Source of the DNA: an uncultured Shewanella sp.
GTDB taxonomy: Bacteria > Pseudomonadota > Gammaproteobacteria > Enterobacterales > Shewanellaceae
Length of the DNA stretch: 64,000 bases
Assembly: GCF_947491715.1 (NCBI RefSeq)
Contig: NZ_CANLKR010000022.1
Coordinates: forward strand, 35,229 to 99,228
Reading direction: 5' to 3'
Shown: one piece after another, positions 7,870 through 16,781 of the stretch
Layout of the letters: the number at the start of each line of letters is the position of its first letter
How positions within the stretch are numbered: position 1 is the first letter of the stretch
Translations under genes and position numbers: made by a program
The notes under the pieces: generated by a model
Told to the model about the DNA's origin: nothing
Database searches by the model: none
What the model saw: the letters and a program-made list of their open reading frames with translations, nothing else

Positions 7870-8169
7870 ATGATGAGTCAACGCAGTAGACGCGCTTTAG
7901 CCTTGTGGCTAAGTGTGGTGTTGATGTGCTTGTCATTTGCTGCTCAAGCGCATCATGTTAGGCATCTTGATGAGGGTGCAAAAAAACATTGCACCTTGTG
8001 TTTTCATTTACATCATTATAATAAGTATCTTCCTCAGGTTGATATAACTGTACTGCAAGTTAAACAAAGCTATATTCCAGTAGCATTTTCTTGTGTGAGC
8101 TATTTTCATCCTATTTCGCGCTATTTTAATAGCCGCGCTCCACCTCTTACCTATCAAGGTATTGCATAA
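7870..8169 (+). CDS. Small His/Cys-rich exported protein of a zinc-uptake locus (zinc chaperone-like)
   Basis: The 99-residue protein has a signal peptide (about 1-27, ending AAQA), then HHVRHLDEGAKKHCTLCFHLHHYNKYL, a cluster of metal-binding His residues around a CTLC pair. Similar short proteins beside ABC zinc-uptake genes are annotated as zinc chaperones. Here it leads a row of a zinc-type porin, a ZnuA-like binding protein and a ZnuB-like permease. The 275 bases upstream include an AT-rich partial dyad near 7780-7800 that might bind Zur, but it is too degenerate to call. Role in periplasmic zinc handling is inferred. Confidence 0.7.
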   Translation: MMSQRSRRALALWLSVVLMCLSFAAQAHHVRHLDEGAKKHCTLCFHLHHYNKYLPQVDITVLQVKQSYIPVAFSCVSYFHPISRYFNSRAPPLTYQGIA

Positions 8170-8525
8170 CTCTGAGCATGTGAATGTTGCTTTATTAGCA
8201 GTAAATGACTTGGTGGCTTTTGTACTCAATATTTGTCAAGAGTACTCGTTAAGAGAGCTAAGTCAAAGGCACCAATTCAAAGGTACTCGTCAAGATATGG
8301 CGCTATTGGGCCAATGACGGTACAGCTTTGCCGCTTTTATCATGCTCATGTCACCGTTATTAACCTAAATGATGTATTTTCATCGGTTTTTAAGCGCTTT
8401 TATGCATGCCAAATTTTATTATTGGCGCTTTTTGGTCTTCACTGTATTTATCTTGCAATGAAATCATTTGTTGAGCGCAAGAGACAAAATAGCATTTTAA
8501 AATAATGATGTAAGAGGAATTTTCC
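8170..8525 (+). other. Gap in the zinc locus without a supported gene
   Basis: An open frame with a TTG start at 8233-8505 exists, but it has no ribosome site, no domain and poor codon character. I see only possible promoter-like AT-rich DNA. AAGAGGAA at the end of the gap is the ribosome site of the next gene. Confidence 0.4.
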
Positions 8526-9692
8526 GTGTTCAATAAACACATGACGTTTACTGGGCTGCTTTGCGGCTTATTTTCTGCAACAGCATGGGCAGAAACACCC
8601 ACTCTCACTAACCCTGCCATTAGTGTTGTACTTGATGGTTATTATCAAAATACTGACCGTCCATTGTCAGAAGCCACTGAAGGCTTTGGAATGGGACATA
8701 ATGAGTTGGCTCTCAGTGCCAATATTGATGATATGTTCTATGGCAAACTCACCACGGTAGTGGAAGTGAATGACGGTGAAACAGAGCTTAATCTTGAAGA
8801 AGCTTTTATTCAAACCTTAGCCATGCCAGCAGGTTTTGCGATTCGTGGCGGCCGCTTTTTATCTGATATTGGTTATTTGAATAATCAACATGTGCATACT
8901 GACTCTTTTGTGGATAGACCTGCAGTTTACCGCGCTTTTCTAGGCAGTCATTATTATGATGATGGCGCACGGTTAACTTACCTTGCTCCCACCGATGTGT
9001 ATTGGACCTTAGGGACTGAGATTTTTCAAGGCGATAGCATGCGCGCTGCTGATGATGAGCACCATGAGCGGGAATATGACAACCTTGGCGTGTACACGGT
9101 TTACACCAAAGTGGGCGGTGATATTGGTATTGAAAGCTCGTGGCAAGCAGGCTTGAGTTACTTGCATAACAAAAATGGTCGTTTAACCGCAGAAGATCAT
9201 GATCACGACCATGATCATAGTGATGATGAACATAGCCATGATGCTGCCTATACGGGGCAAAATATGTACATTGCCGATTTTGTGTATAAATGGGCACCAA
9301 AAGGTAACTACAAATACCAGAATTTAGCGGTAAGCGCTGAATGGATCCGCTTAACGGATTTTGCACCTGAAGAAGGGATTTATACTTACCCTAGTTCAAC
9401 GCATTATCAACAAGGTTGGTATTTAAGTGGCGTATATCAGTTAACCCCTCAGTGGAGTGTTGGGTTACGTTATGGGCAGGTTGATACTATGGAGCTTGAT
9501 GAAGACGTTTTTGAAAAACAAAAACTGAAAGAAACCGATGTTAGCTTGTCTTGGCATCACAGTCATTTTTCTACGGTCCGTTTGCAGTATACCTTACAGA
9601 AAGGCACTAATTTTGATGATATAGAAAACGATAACGTTGTTACTCTTCAATATGTTATGACACTAGGAGCTCATGGTGCGCATCAATTCTAA
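8526..9692 (+). CDS. Outer-membrane porin-like protein of the zinc locus with a His/Asp-rich loop
   Basis: A GTG start at 8526 is supported by AAGAGGAA at good spacing. The signal peptide ends near WA-ET. The 365-residue mature part has alternating strand patterns and ends in an aromatic residue (Phe), as outer-membrane beta-barrels do. Residues about 177-182 and 224-239 form a loop with DHDHDHDHSDDEHSH, a likely surface zinc trap. It has no TonB box or plug domain that I can see, so it is more like a substrate-specific porin than a TonB receptor. Its end overlaps the next gene by 20 bp, linking it to the zinc-binding protein. Confidence 0.75.
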   Translation: MFNKHMTFTGLLCGLFSATAWAETPTLTNPAISVVLDGYYQNTDRPLSEATEGFGMGHNELALSANIDDMFYGKLTTVVEVNDGETELNLEEAFIQTLAMPAGFAIRGGRFLSDIGYLNNQHVHTDSFVDRPAVYRAFLGSHYYDDGARLTYLAPTDVYWTLGTEIFQGDSMRAADDEHHEREYDNLGVYTVYTKVGGDIGIESSWQAGLSYLHNKNGRLTAEDHDHDHDHSDDEHSHDAAYTGQNMYIADFVYKWAPKGNYKYQNLAVSAEWIRLTDFAPEEGIYTYPSSTHYQQGWYLSGVYQLTPQWSVGLRYGQVDTMELDEDVFEKQKLKETDVSLSWHHSHFSTVRLQYTLQKGTNFDDIENDNVVTLQYVMTLGAHGAHQF

Positions 9693-10599
9693 TTTTATGA
9701 GAACAGCCGCTTTAGGCTTGAGTATGACGCTGTCGTCACTGAGTTATGCTCAGTTAAATATTTTTGCTTGCGAGCCAGAATACGCATCGCTGGCCAAGGA
9801 GCTAGCGCCAAATGCTAAGGTTTATGCTGCGACCACGGCGATGCAAGATCCCCATCAAGTGCAAGCGAGGCCGAGTTTAATTGCGAAAATGCGCCAAGCG
9901 GATTTAGCCGTTTGTGCGGGTGCCGATCTTGAAATTGGTTGGTTGCCCATGCTGCAAATGAAATCGGCCAATGCCAAGATACGCTCAACGGATCAAGGTT
10001 TGTTTTTTGCAGCTGATCAAATTGAGACGTTAGATAAACTCGATAGTGTAGATTTAAGCCAAGGGGATGTTCATGCCAAAGGTAATCCTCATATTCATTT
10101 CTCTCCAGAAAGGGTATTAAAAGTCGCTCAGGCATTGACGGATAAGCTGATCCAATTAGACGGTGACAATCGCGTACAATACCAAGTGAATTTAGCACGT
10201 TTTTCAAAGCGCTGGACCGAGGCTATGGCGAAATGGAAAGCCATGGCGGCGCCTTTGAAAGGACAGAAAGTGATTGCTTACCATTCAAGCTTTCGTTATT
10301 TGTTTGACTGGGTGGGGATTGAGCAAGTGGGCGATCTTGAACCTAAGCCAGGATTACCCCCCAGCAGCGCCCATTTAGCTCAGCTATTGAAAAGTGCAGC
10401 GAAACAAAAAATCATGGTCATTATCATTGCATCTTATCAAGATGATCGCGGTGCGTTATGGTTAGGAGAGCGGGCAAGTTTACCTGTGGTAACCTTGCCT
10501 ATGTCTGTGGGCGGCAATGATGCAAGCCAAGATTTGTTCAGTTTGTATACCAGCACATTAACCTTATTGTTAAATGTGGAAAAAACAGAACCACAATAA
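9673..10599 (+). CDS. Zinc ABC transporter substrate-binding protein, ZnuA/TroA-like
   Basis: It begins inside the porin gene; TAGGAG before the ATG at 9673 decides the start. A signal peptide ends at SYA-Q. The cluster A-I solute-binding fold is shown by DPHQVQARPS (His61), NPHIHFSP (His140, His142) and AYHSSFRYLFDW (His204), the usual metal ligands, and by EPKPGLPPSS. It lacks the long His-rich loop of many ZnuA proteins; the porin upstream carries one instead. It should capture zinc (possibly manganese) in the periplasm and deliver it to the permease encoded next. Confidence 0.85.
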   Translation: MVRINSNFMRTAALGLSMTLSSLSYAQLNIFACEPEYASLAKELAPNAKVYAATTAMQDPHQVQARPSLIAKMRQADLAVCAGADLEIGWLPMLQMKSANAKIRSTDQGLFFAADQIETLDKLDSVDLSQGDVHAKGNPHIHFSPERVLKVAQALTDKLIQLDGDNRVQYQVNLARFSKRWTEAMAKWKAMAAPLKGQKVIAYHSSFRYLFDWVGIEQVGDLEPKPGLPPSSAHLAQLLKSAAKQKIMVIIIASYQDDRGALWLGERASLPVVTLPMSVGGNDASQDLFSLYTSTLTLLLNVEKTEPQ

Positions 10600-10632
10600 T
10601 GGTTTTATTTATTAATCAATAAATGAGCAGAA

Positions 10633-10661
10633 AAAAGAGCATCAAATTGATGCTCTTTTTT
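10633..10661 (+). terminator. Rho-independent terminator between the zinc-binding protein and permease genes
   Basis: The arms AAAAGAGCATCAA and TTGATGCTCTTTT form a strong stem with a T-run. It lies inside the presumed zinc operon, so the permease either has reduced read-through expression or its own promoter. Confidence 0.85.
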
Positions 10662-10679
10662 ATCACATAAAGGGGATTT

Positions 10680-11489
10680 ATGTTGAGTATGGGTATTGAT
10701 ATAGAGCTAGTATCGATTTTAATTCCGGCTCTACTGGCAGGACTATTAGTCTTGTCGACACATGTGGTGCTTGGTCAACAAGTGCTTAAAAGAGGAATTA
10801 TTTTCATCGATTTGGCTATTGCGCAAGTGGCTGCATTGGGTACTGTTATTGGGCATTTACATCATGATCTAGCCGAATTGCCTTTCTCTAATGTTTGGAT
10901 GCCTGCGATTTTTGCCATTGCAGGGGCGGGTATTATTGCTTGGCTATCGAAGCGAATGCAGGATGAACTTGAGGCCTTTATCGGTTGTTTTTATGTGTTA
11001 GCCGCAGTGGCCGCCATGTTGATCCTCGCTAATGATCCCCATGGTGCAGAATTGCTTAAACAATTACTTTCGGGGCAAATTCTTTGGGTCAATTTATCTC
11101 AGTTGTTGCTACCAGCAATAGTGTATACCTTGGTTTTATTGCTCATTGTATTGAAGCCGAGCCTATTGGAAGGGCGAGCTTTTTATTTGATTTTTGCCAT
11201 AGTGATCACCTTATCGGTGGAGCTGGTGGGCGTGTATCTCGTTTTCAGTAGTTTAATTTTACCTGCACTGGCGATTAATCGTTACTATGGCCGCTTTGGT
11301 TTAGCGTTAGCTTATTTAGTGGGAATTTTTGGCTATTGTGGCGGTCTATTGTTATCAGCAGGCTTAGATTTACCGAGTGGCGCAGTGATTGTGGCTTGCT
11401 TAGCTTTGAGTGCCCTTGTCATGAGAATGACATTAAAACTGTGGTATAAAAAAGGTCATTTGATGAGTCATGAGTCAATATCAAATTAA
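10680..11489 (+). CDS. Zinc/metal ABC transporter permease, ZnuB-like
   Basis: The 269-residue protein has about eight hydrophobic segments and the ABC-3 permease pattern, with the early VLGQQVLKRGIIFIDLAIAQVAALG block, the LLSGQILWV segment and the C-terminal LPSGAVIVACLA. AAGGGG precedes its ATG. Its natural partner is the binding protein encoded upstream. No ATP-binding subunit gene is present on either side, so it must share an ATPase encoded elsewhere or this locus is incomplete. A terminator separates it from the binding-protein gene. Confidence 0.85.
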   Translation: MLSMGIDIELVSILIPALLAGLLVLSTHVVLGQQVLKRGIIFIDLAIAQVAALGTVIGHLHHDLAELPFSNVWMPAIFAIAGAGIIAWLSKRMQDELEAFIGCFYVLAAVAAMLILANDPHGAELLKQLLSGQILWVNLSQLLLPAIVYTLVLLLIVLKPSLLEGRAFYLIFAIVITLSVELVGVYLVFSSLILPALAINRYYGRFGLALAYLVGIFGYCGGLLLSAGLDLPSGAVIVACLALSALVMRMTLKLWYKKGHLMSHESISN

Positions 11490-11599
11490 CTAAAAAAACT
11501 TATAATTTATATTTATTCAGCATACAAGTGTAAACAATATATTGAGTCGCGTATCTTGGCTCGTTATACTGTGGCAGACTTGAGTTGCGGGAGAGTGCG

Positions 11600-12340
11600 G
11601 TGCTTTTAATTTTTAGATGTATTATTTTAGCCATTATGTTGTGTTTGGCTTTTGTTATTGGCAGTTTAGTTTGTTTAGTGAGACCCCGTCATCGTAATAA
11701 TGTACATATGTTAGCCAAAATGTTTTCCTTTGCAGCGCCTGTATTAGGGATAAAAGTGATTGTGCGTAATCAAACAAAAAACAATAGCAATCCTTGTATC
11801 TTTTTGGCAAATCATCAAAACAATTTTGATATTTTCACTCATACAGCAGCTGTGCCAAAAGGCACGGTGAGTTTAGGGAAAAAAAGCATAGCTTGGATGC
11901 CATTGATTGGACAAATCTATTGGTTAACAGGTAACATTTTACTGGATCGAAGAAATCGCAGTAAAGCTTTTGATACTATGGCAAAAACGGCTCAGAATAT
12001 TAAAAATAAATGCCTGTCTCTTTGGGTGTTTCCGGAAGGCACTCGCTCACAAGGCCGAGGTTTATTACCGTTTAAAATGGGGGCATTTTACACGGCGATT
12101 GCTGCTCAGGTACCTATGGTGCCTGTATTGGCATCGAACCAGTGTCATATCAAATTAAATCGTTGGAATAACGGTGTGGTGCTCATTGAAGTGATGGATC
12201 CGATCACAACCAATGGCGTTGATAAGTCACAGGTTAAAGATTTTTCTGCCAAGATCCATGCTCAAATGACACAAAAATTAGTTCAACTGAATCAAGAAGC
12301 CCAAGTCTTGATGGGTAAAACAGTCTCAAATAATATTTAA
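11600..12340 (+). CDS. 1-acyl-sn-glycerol-3-phosphate acyltransferase family (PlsC-like)
   Basis: A GTG at 11600 with GGGAGA upstream is preferred over a TTG at 11585. The N-terminus has a hydrophobic anchor (residues 1-27). The acyltransferase motifs are present: NHQNNFD (HX4D catalytic pair), LLDRRNR, FPEGTRS and VPMVPV. It transfers an acyl chain to lysophosphatidate at the inner membrane to give phosphatidate. Length (246 residues) is normal. It runs directly into rraB 16 bp later, probably one transcript. Confidence 0.85.
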   Translation: MLLIFRCIILAIMLCLAFVIGSLVCLVRPRHRNNVHMLAKMFSFAAPVLGIKVIVRNQTKNNSNPCIFLANHQNNFDIFTHTAAVPKGTVSLGKKSIAWMPLIGQIYWLTGNILLDRRNRSKAFDTMAKTAQNIKNKCLSLWVFPEGTRSQGRGLLPFKMGAFYTAIAAQVPMVPVLASNQCHIKLNRWNNGVVLIEVMDPITTNGVDKSQVKDFSAKIHAQMTQKLVQLNQEAQVLMGKTVSNNI

Positions 12341-12356
12341 TGATTTGGAGTCCTTC

Positions 12357-12764
12357 ATGTCGATTGCACAGCAATTAGAGTTACAGAAACAAGAAAATAG
12401 AGAGATCGTTGATGCTATGCTGGCAGATGGCTCTGATCCAGATGCCGAGTACAGTATCGAACATCATTTTTCTTCGACGAATTTTGATAAATTAGAAAAA
12501 GCCGCTGTTGAAGCCTTTAAACTGGGTTTTGAAGTCAATGATGCAGAGGAAATGGAGCTGGAAGATGGTTCTGTTATTTATTGCTTCGATGCCATGAGTA
12601 CCCATTTGTTAGAAGTGGCGTTGCTCGATGATGCTTGTGAAAAACTGCTTCATGTTGCGGCGAAACAAAAAGTAGACTACGACGGTTGGGGCACTTACTT
12701 TATCGGTGATGAAGAGCTTGAAGAGGAAGCGTCTACTGAGCATGACGGCCACTCCCTGCATTAA
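12357..12764 (+). CDS. rraB: RNase E inhibitor protein B
   Basis: The start ATG at 12357 has TTGGAG upstream; a TTG 12 bases earlier overlaps that site. The 135-residue acidic protein has the RraB hallmarks DGSDPDAEYSIEHHF, KAAVEAFKLGFEV and VDYDGWGTYF, and an acidic C-terminal tail. RraB binds the scaffold region of RNase E and changes degradosome activity. The gene follows the acyltransferase closely. Confidence 0.92.
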   Translation: MSIAQQLELQKQENREIVDAMLADGSDPDAEYSIEHHFSSTNFDKLEKAAVEAFKLGFEVNDAEEMELEDGSVIYCFDAMSTHLLEVALLDDACEKLLHVAAKQKVDYDGWGTYFIGDEELEEEASTEHDGHSLH

Positions 12765-12782
12765 TGCCTATCCGTATTGTAT

Positions 12783-12808
12783 TCGCGTTAAAAATCAATT
12801 TTTAACGC
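12783..12808 (+). terminator. Hairpin after rraB
   Basis: CGCGTTAAAAAT and ATTTTTAACGCG form a 12-bp stem with a two-base loop. No T-run follows at once, but T-rich DNA lies 20-30 bases on. It sits between convergent genes. Confidence 0.55.
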
Positions 12809-12855
12809 GGATCTCGCCTTTTGGCTTCATTTTTTGACTTTATAACAATCCGAAT

Positions 12856-13857
12856 TCAGTTCAGTGTGCTCTCATTTTTGAATTGAAGATTTTTGTACTG
12901 TGTACTGAAGATGACACTGCAATTTCTTCCTTGCCTTTTGGCTTCATAAAGTGCCATGTCAGCATTTTCAAGCCACTGTTCATTGGTTTGAATATGATTA
13001 TCAATTTCACATAGTCCGAGACTGGCGGTAATTTTGATCATAGTATCACTGAAAACAAAGGGGGTTGCTTCGATTGTTTGCCTTAGGCGTTCAGCCAGAT
13101 TGAGTGCTTGTTGAATAGTGGTTTCAGGTAGAACGATTGCAAATTCTTCTCCGCCATAACGGCCCGCAAAATCTGTTTGTCGCAAAGATTGGCGAATAAT
13201 GTGTGAAATGGTTTGAATCACTTTATCACCCGCATAATGACCATAGTTATCATTAATATTTTTAAAGTAATCGATATCGAGCATTAATAAGGAAGTGGAG
13301 TACCCATAACGAAGATGTCGGTCAAATTCCTTTTGCATACAAATTTGCCAGTGACGTCGATTATACAGTTGAGATAAATCATCAATTTGACTCAAGCGTG
13401 CTAAGTTATCGTTGGCGGTTTTTAATTGTTGGCGATTTAGGGCCACATCGGTGACATCGTAAACGAGCATGCTGATATGAGTAATATGTCCTTCTTTTGA
13501 TGTGAGGGGTAATAAAGTGACATTTTGATACATGAAGTTAGCGCGACAGGTAATGGGCCGATAATTTTTAAATTGAAAAACGAAAGGGCGTTGTTCCCAG
13601 CAGATAAAGGAGCGGTTCTTTAAGAGAAAAACCGATTGCATTTTTTGTTGCAGCCAATCTTTAGGTAAGTCTTTAAATTGCTCAAAAATATTTTTATTGT
13701 ATAGCGTATCGAAAAGGATCCCACTGTGGCTTTCCATAAAGCCATTCCACAGTTGAATGTTAAAATCTTTATCGAGTACCACCAGTCCCACTTCTATGGT
13801 TTGTACCATATCGGTCAACCAATGCCACTGCTCATTGATGCTTGATGTCGGATTCAT
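12856..13857 (-). CDS. PAS-GGDEF diguanylate cyclase
   Basis: Residues about 12-140 form a PAS-like sensor ending in a PAC-type segment; a short linker leads to a GGDEF domain at about 155-318. The active-site loop is GGEEF at 235-239, and RQTD at 226-229 is an intact RxxD inhibitory site five residues before it, so product feedback by c-di-GMP is expected. No transmembrane segment is seen, so it is cytosolic. The start codon overlaps the stop of the response-regulator gene upstream, so the two are translationally coupled. Confidence 0.9.
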   Translation of the reverse strand: MNPTSSINEQWHWLTDMVQTIEVGLVVLDKDFNIQLWNGFMESHSGILFDTLYNKNIFEQFKDLPKDWLQQKMQSVFLLKNRSFICWEQRPFVFQFKNYRPITCRANFMYQNVTLLPLTSKEGHITHISMLVYDVTDVALNRQQLKTANDNLARLSQIDDLSQLYNRRHWQICMQKEFDRHLRYGYSTSLLMLDIDYFKNINDNYGHYAGDKVIQTISHIIRQSLRQTDFAGRYGGEEFAIVLPETTIQQALNLAERLRQTIEATPFVFSDTMIKITASLGLCEIDNHIQTNEQWLENADMALYEAKRQGRNCSVIFSTQYKNLQFKNESTLN

Positions 13858-14864
13858 GTTAATGGGGTCCTATTGATAAAGTGCTGCAATTTTTTTTTCA
13901 ATGTGGGTATAGAATCCTCGGTTAACACCAATAATAAATCACATTGGATGTTATGACCTTCAATACGGTAGTTGATTTCCATGGTCAAGTGTTTAGTCCA
14001 TTTACCCGAGTTTTCGTGGATCAAATCGTTGGCGCTACAATGTTTGCCTAATATAACAGGATGACTTTGATGGAATGTTTCGTCGAGCTGCTCAGATAAG
14101 CCGTTGAGGAAGGCACCAATGAGCACGTTGCCAATATCCATCATGATTTCAATTTCGCCTTGCTGATCTTGAGGAAAGGGTAAGTTCATTAAAATGGCCA
14201 TATCGTTAAACGAAGAGTCATGAAATAGCAGTAAGGCTTCCCCAGCAATATTGGCGCCGATAAAACCTTGGCATAAAGCAGAAATACTTTCTTGATTATC
14301 AGTGGATTTAAGCGCCATGATGAGCTCATTGACTTCCAATGTGTTGACGTTAGGGATAGGCAAAATGACGGCTGTATCTAACAAGTTCGATAATAAAGCC
14401 GCCGCTTTTCCCATTGCGACGTTGGCCAGCTCTTTCGTTGCATCGAGTAGAAAGACATGGGGAGGCGGCGGTATCGTGGCAATAGGTGAGAGGTGGTTGC
14501 GAAAAAGATTGTGCTCATCTAATAAATACTTGAGCGATTCAGGATTAACGGGTTTTTGAATAAAATCAAGTGCACCTAGTGATTTAGCTCTCATTAAGGT
14601 GCTAATTTGAATGTCTGCGGAAACGATGATGATTTGACAGTTTATCTTTTCGGATTGAACCATGTTCAGAACGTCAAAGCCGCTCATGATAGGCATGTTT
14701 AAATCTAAAAAAACCAATTCGCCTTTTCCTTGACGTATGGCTTCAACGGCTTCCAAGCCGTTGACTGCATAGGTCACGTCAATATCCCATTGCGGGGGAA
14801 AGCTGCGTACTATTTGTTTTCGGGCTAATGCAAAGTCATCACAGATAAGCACTGGGAATGGCAT
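13854..14864 (-). CDS. Response regulator with a CheC-like phosphatase domain
   Basis: Residues 1-120 are a receiver domain with acidic pair Asp9-Asp10, phospho-acceptor Asp54 in LVFLDLNMP, and the conserved Lys in FIQKP. Residues about 140-330 resemble CheC/FliY phosphatases: the first active motif KELANVAMG (ExxN) is intact, and a second half reads MDIGNVLIGAF (DxxN). CheC proteins remove phosphate from CheY-like regulators. Fusion to its own receiver suggests self-limiting or target-directed signalling. It is coupled to the diguanylate cyclase gene, so it probably controls c-di-GMP output (inference). Confidence 0.85.
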   Translation of the reverse strand: MPFPVLICDDFALARKQIVRSFPPQWDIDVTYAVNGLEAVEAIRQGKGELVFLDLNMPIMSGFDVLNMVQSEKINCQIIIVSADIQISTLMRAKSLGALDFIQKPVNPESLKYLLDEHNLFRNHLSPIATIPPPPHVFLLDATKELANVAMGKAAALLSNLLDTAVILPIPNVNTLEVNELIMALKSTDNQESISALCQGFIGANIAGEALLLFHDSSFNDMAILMNLPFPQDQQGEIEIMMDIGNVLIGAFLNGLSEQLDETFHQSHPVILGKHCSANDLIHENSGKWTKHLTMEINYRIEGHNIQCDLLLVLTEDSIPTLKKKLQHFINRTPLT

Positions 14865-15043
14865 TAATCAAGATCCTTAGATTGACATGAAAAAGACAAC
14901 TTTTTCAAACTACAGTGTGCTTTGTAATAAAAAGAGCACTTTGTGGTAACGATATTATGGCTAATGATGCTAGCATATTTGGGGTAATGTTGGTCAAAGG
15001 ATATTTTTTTGTTTTTATAGCGTTAATTTATGAGTGGGTGAAA

Positions 15044-15850
15044 ATGCAAGGGAATTATATAGAACTTAAAAAGCAACAGGGCATCGCTTATGTGTGTTTG
15101 AATCGCCCTGATAAATGTAATGCGCTTAACTTTGATGCATTTCTGGAAATTGATAGCACCATTAAACAGTTAAAGAAAGATCGCGAGCTTCAGGCCGTAA
15201 TTTTATTTGGTGCAGGGAACAATTTTTGCTCAGGCCTTGATGTGAAAAGTGTGATGCAATCTCCCATGCAAGCATTGCGATTATTGTTCAAAGGGTTGCC
15301 AGGGAATGCCAATCTCGCCCAGCGAGTCTCCTTAGGATGGCGGCAGTTACCTGTTCCTGTGATTGCAGCAATAGAAGGTTGTTGTTTTGGTGGCGGCATG
15401 CAAATTGCCTTGGGAGCGGATTTTCGATTGGTGTCAAACACGGCACAATTTTCAATTATGGAGGCCAAATGGGGGTTATTACCTGATATGGCGGGATTGG
15501 TGACATTAAGAGAAGTCATGCCAAAAGATCAAGCATTACTGTTAACCATGACGGCAGAAGTGCTCAGCGCAGAAAAGGCCCTAAAAAAAGGATTAGTCAC
15601 TCAAATCGTGACCAACCCATTGCAAAGTGCTGAGGATTTAGCGCAGCAGTTGATGCTGACCTCTCCTGATGCTAATGCTGCAATCAAATTGAGTATTAAC
15701 CGAAGCTGGACTGCCAGTGTCAGACGTTTGCTGAGGCGAGAAACGTTTAGCCAAATAAAGTTATTAATGGGAAAGAATCGAGTGATAGCGGCATTGAGAC
15801 AAGGTAAAAAACCTGATATGCCCTATGAAAATCGCCAATCTAGATGGTGA
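15044..15850 (+). CDS. Crotonase-family protein (enoyl-CoA hydratase/isomerase)
   Basis: The ATG at 15044 is chosen because GGGTG precedes it and it gives the family length (268 residues); the open frame runs 43 codons further up but that part is not crotonase-like. The oxyanion segments NNFCSGLDVKS and GCCFGGGMQIALGADF are present. The position of the first hydratase Glu (GGGxE) is Gln here. Glu in SIMEAKWG and Asp eight residues later (LLPDMAG) match the Glu/Asp pair of dienoyl-CoA isomerases. It may therefore be an isomerase of unsaturated fatty acid oxidation, not a hydratase (inference). Confidence 0.85.
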   Translation: MQGNYIELKKQQGIAYVCLNRPDKCNALNFDAFLEIDSTIKQLKKDRELQAVILFGAGNNFCSGLDVKSVMQSPMQALRLLFKGLPGNANLAQRVSLGWRQLPVPVIAAIEGCCFGGGMQIALGADFRLVSNTAQFSIMEAKWGLLPDMAGLVTLREVMPKDQALLLTMTAEVLSAEKALKKGLVTQIVTNPLQSAEDLAQQLMLTSPDANAAIKLSINRSWTASVRRLLRRETFSQIKLLMGKNRVIAALRQGKKPDMPYENRQSRW

Positions 15851-15907
15851 TCATCTTTATTTGCGTGAAGGTCTGAATGCCATCATGGCATTCAGTTCTA
15901 TGATGGA

Positions 15908-16651
15908 TTAAATACCTAATATTTGACACATATTTGCTTTTATTTTTTTTATATACACAGAGATATCTTTCGTTAATGCACTTTGATTTAATCCGTAGCG
16001 GATCCCCCTATGATTGCCAATATGTCGGACAAAACCTTTAGGGAAAATAGCAGCTTTAAAATCGTGGTCGAAATATAATTGACTCATTTCGCACTCACCA
16101 GCAAGGTCACCGATAGGTGCAAGGAGTTGGTAATCCTTTAATCTTCTTAAGCCGGGATTAAAGGTAAAGCCATGCCATGAGTGTGAGTTATGATAATTCC
16201 GCTGCATTATTTGGTATGGTGTTACATGGTTATCACAATAAAAAATTTCAGGTTCAATAGGATGTTCATTGGTATCATTTTGCTCTCTGAGCCACACTGT
16301 GACGAACTTTTCATCGCTGTTTAGTACTGCAAATGAGGCTTCGATGAATCCTGTTTGATAAAATTCCCAATCATCTTCGCAATGAAAAATATATTCAGAG
16401 GTGACTCTGTTATAGGCTCTATCAATACTCTTCATCTGGCCAAGTTGCTGTTGATTATAGAGAACCGTAAATTCGACCAAGGGAAATGTTGATAATACAG
16501 CCTCTAATTTATCGCGATTGTGGCTATCTTCAATAATAATATATTCGGCAATAGGGTAGGTATTAAATTTAAAAAAACTGGTTAATGTTTTTTCGAGTAA
16601 ATCAAATCGATTACAGCTGGTTAAAACAAAAGATACAGTTGAACTTTTCAC
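15908..16651 (-). CDS. GT-A fold glycosyltransferase-like protein
   Basis: The 247-residue protein begins SFVLTSCNRFDLLEKTLTSF, the nucleotide-sugar-binding opening of family 2-type transferases, and has HCEDDWEF in place of a DxD metal motif. There is no transmembrane segment. No polysaccharide gene is nearby, so the acceptor is unknown. It follows the subtilase gene on the same strand, with a hairpin between them, so it probably has its own promoter. Confidence 0.75.
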   Translation of the reverse strand: MKSSTVSFVLTSCNRFDLLEKTLTSFFKFNTYPIAEYIIIEDSHNRDKLEAVLSTFPLVEFTVLYNQQQLGQMKSIDRAYNRVTSEYIFHCEDDWEFYQTGFIEASFAVLNSDEKFVTVWLREQNDTNEHPIEPEIFYCDNHVTPYQIMQRNYHNSHSWHGFTFNPGLRRLKDYQLLAPIGDLAGECEMSQLYFDHDFKAAIFPKGFVRHIGNHRGIRYGLNQSALTKDISVYIKKIKANMCQILGI

Positions 16652-16725
16652 GGGCAGTGCTCAATAAAATTAGTACCATCAGTATTTTAATTCGTTCCAA
16701 AAAATATAACAAGTTAGCTACATAT

Positions 16726-16746
16726 AAGGGAGCCATAGGCTCCCTT
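16726..16746 (-). terminator. Hairpin after the subtilase gene
   Basis: AAGGGAGCC and GGCTCCCTT pair around an ATA loop just past the subtilase stop codon. The following bases on the minus strand are only mildly T-rich. Confidence 0.6.
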
Positions 16747-16781
16747 GGTGAGCTTATCATTTGTGATGATACTATGCGTAT

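Noticed and set aside
7750..7870. Possible Zur operator before the zinc chaperone gene
   Set aside because: The AT-rich partial dyad near 7780-7800 is too degenerate to distinguish from background.
8233..8505. 90-residue frame in the zinc locus
   Set aside because: TTG start without ribosome site, no recognisable domain, and no link to zinc uptake.
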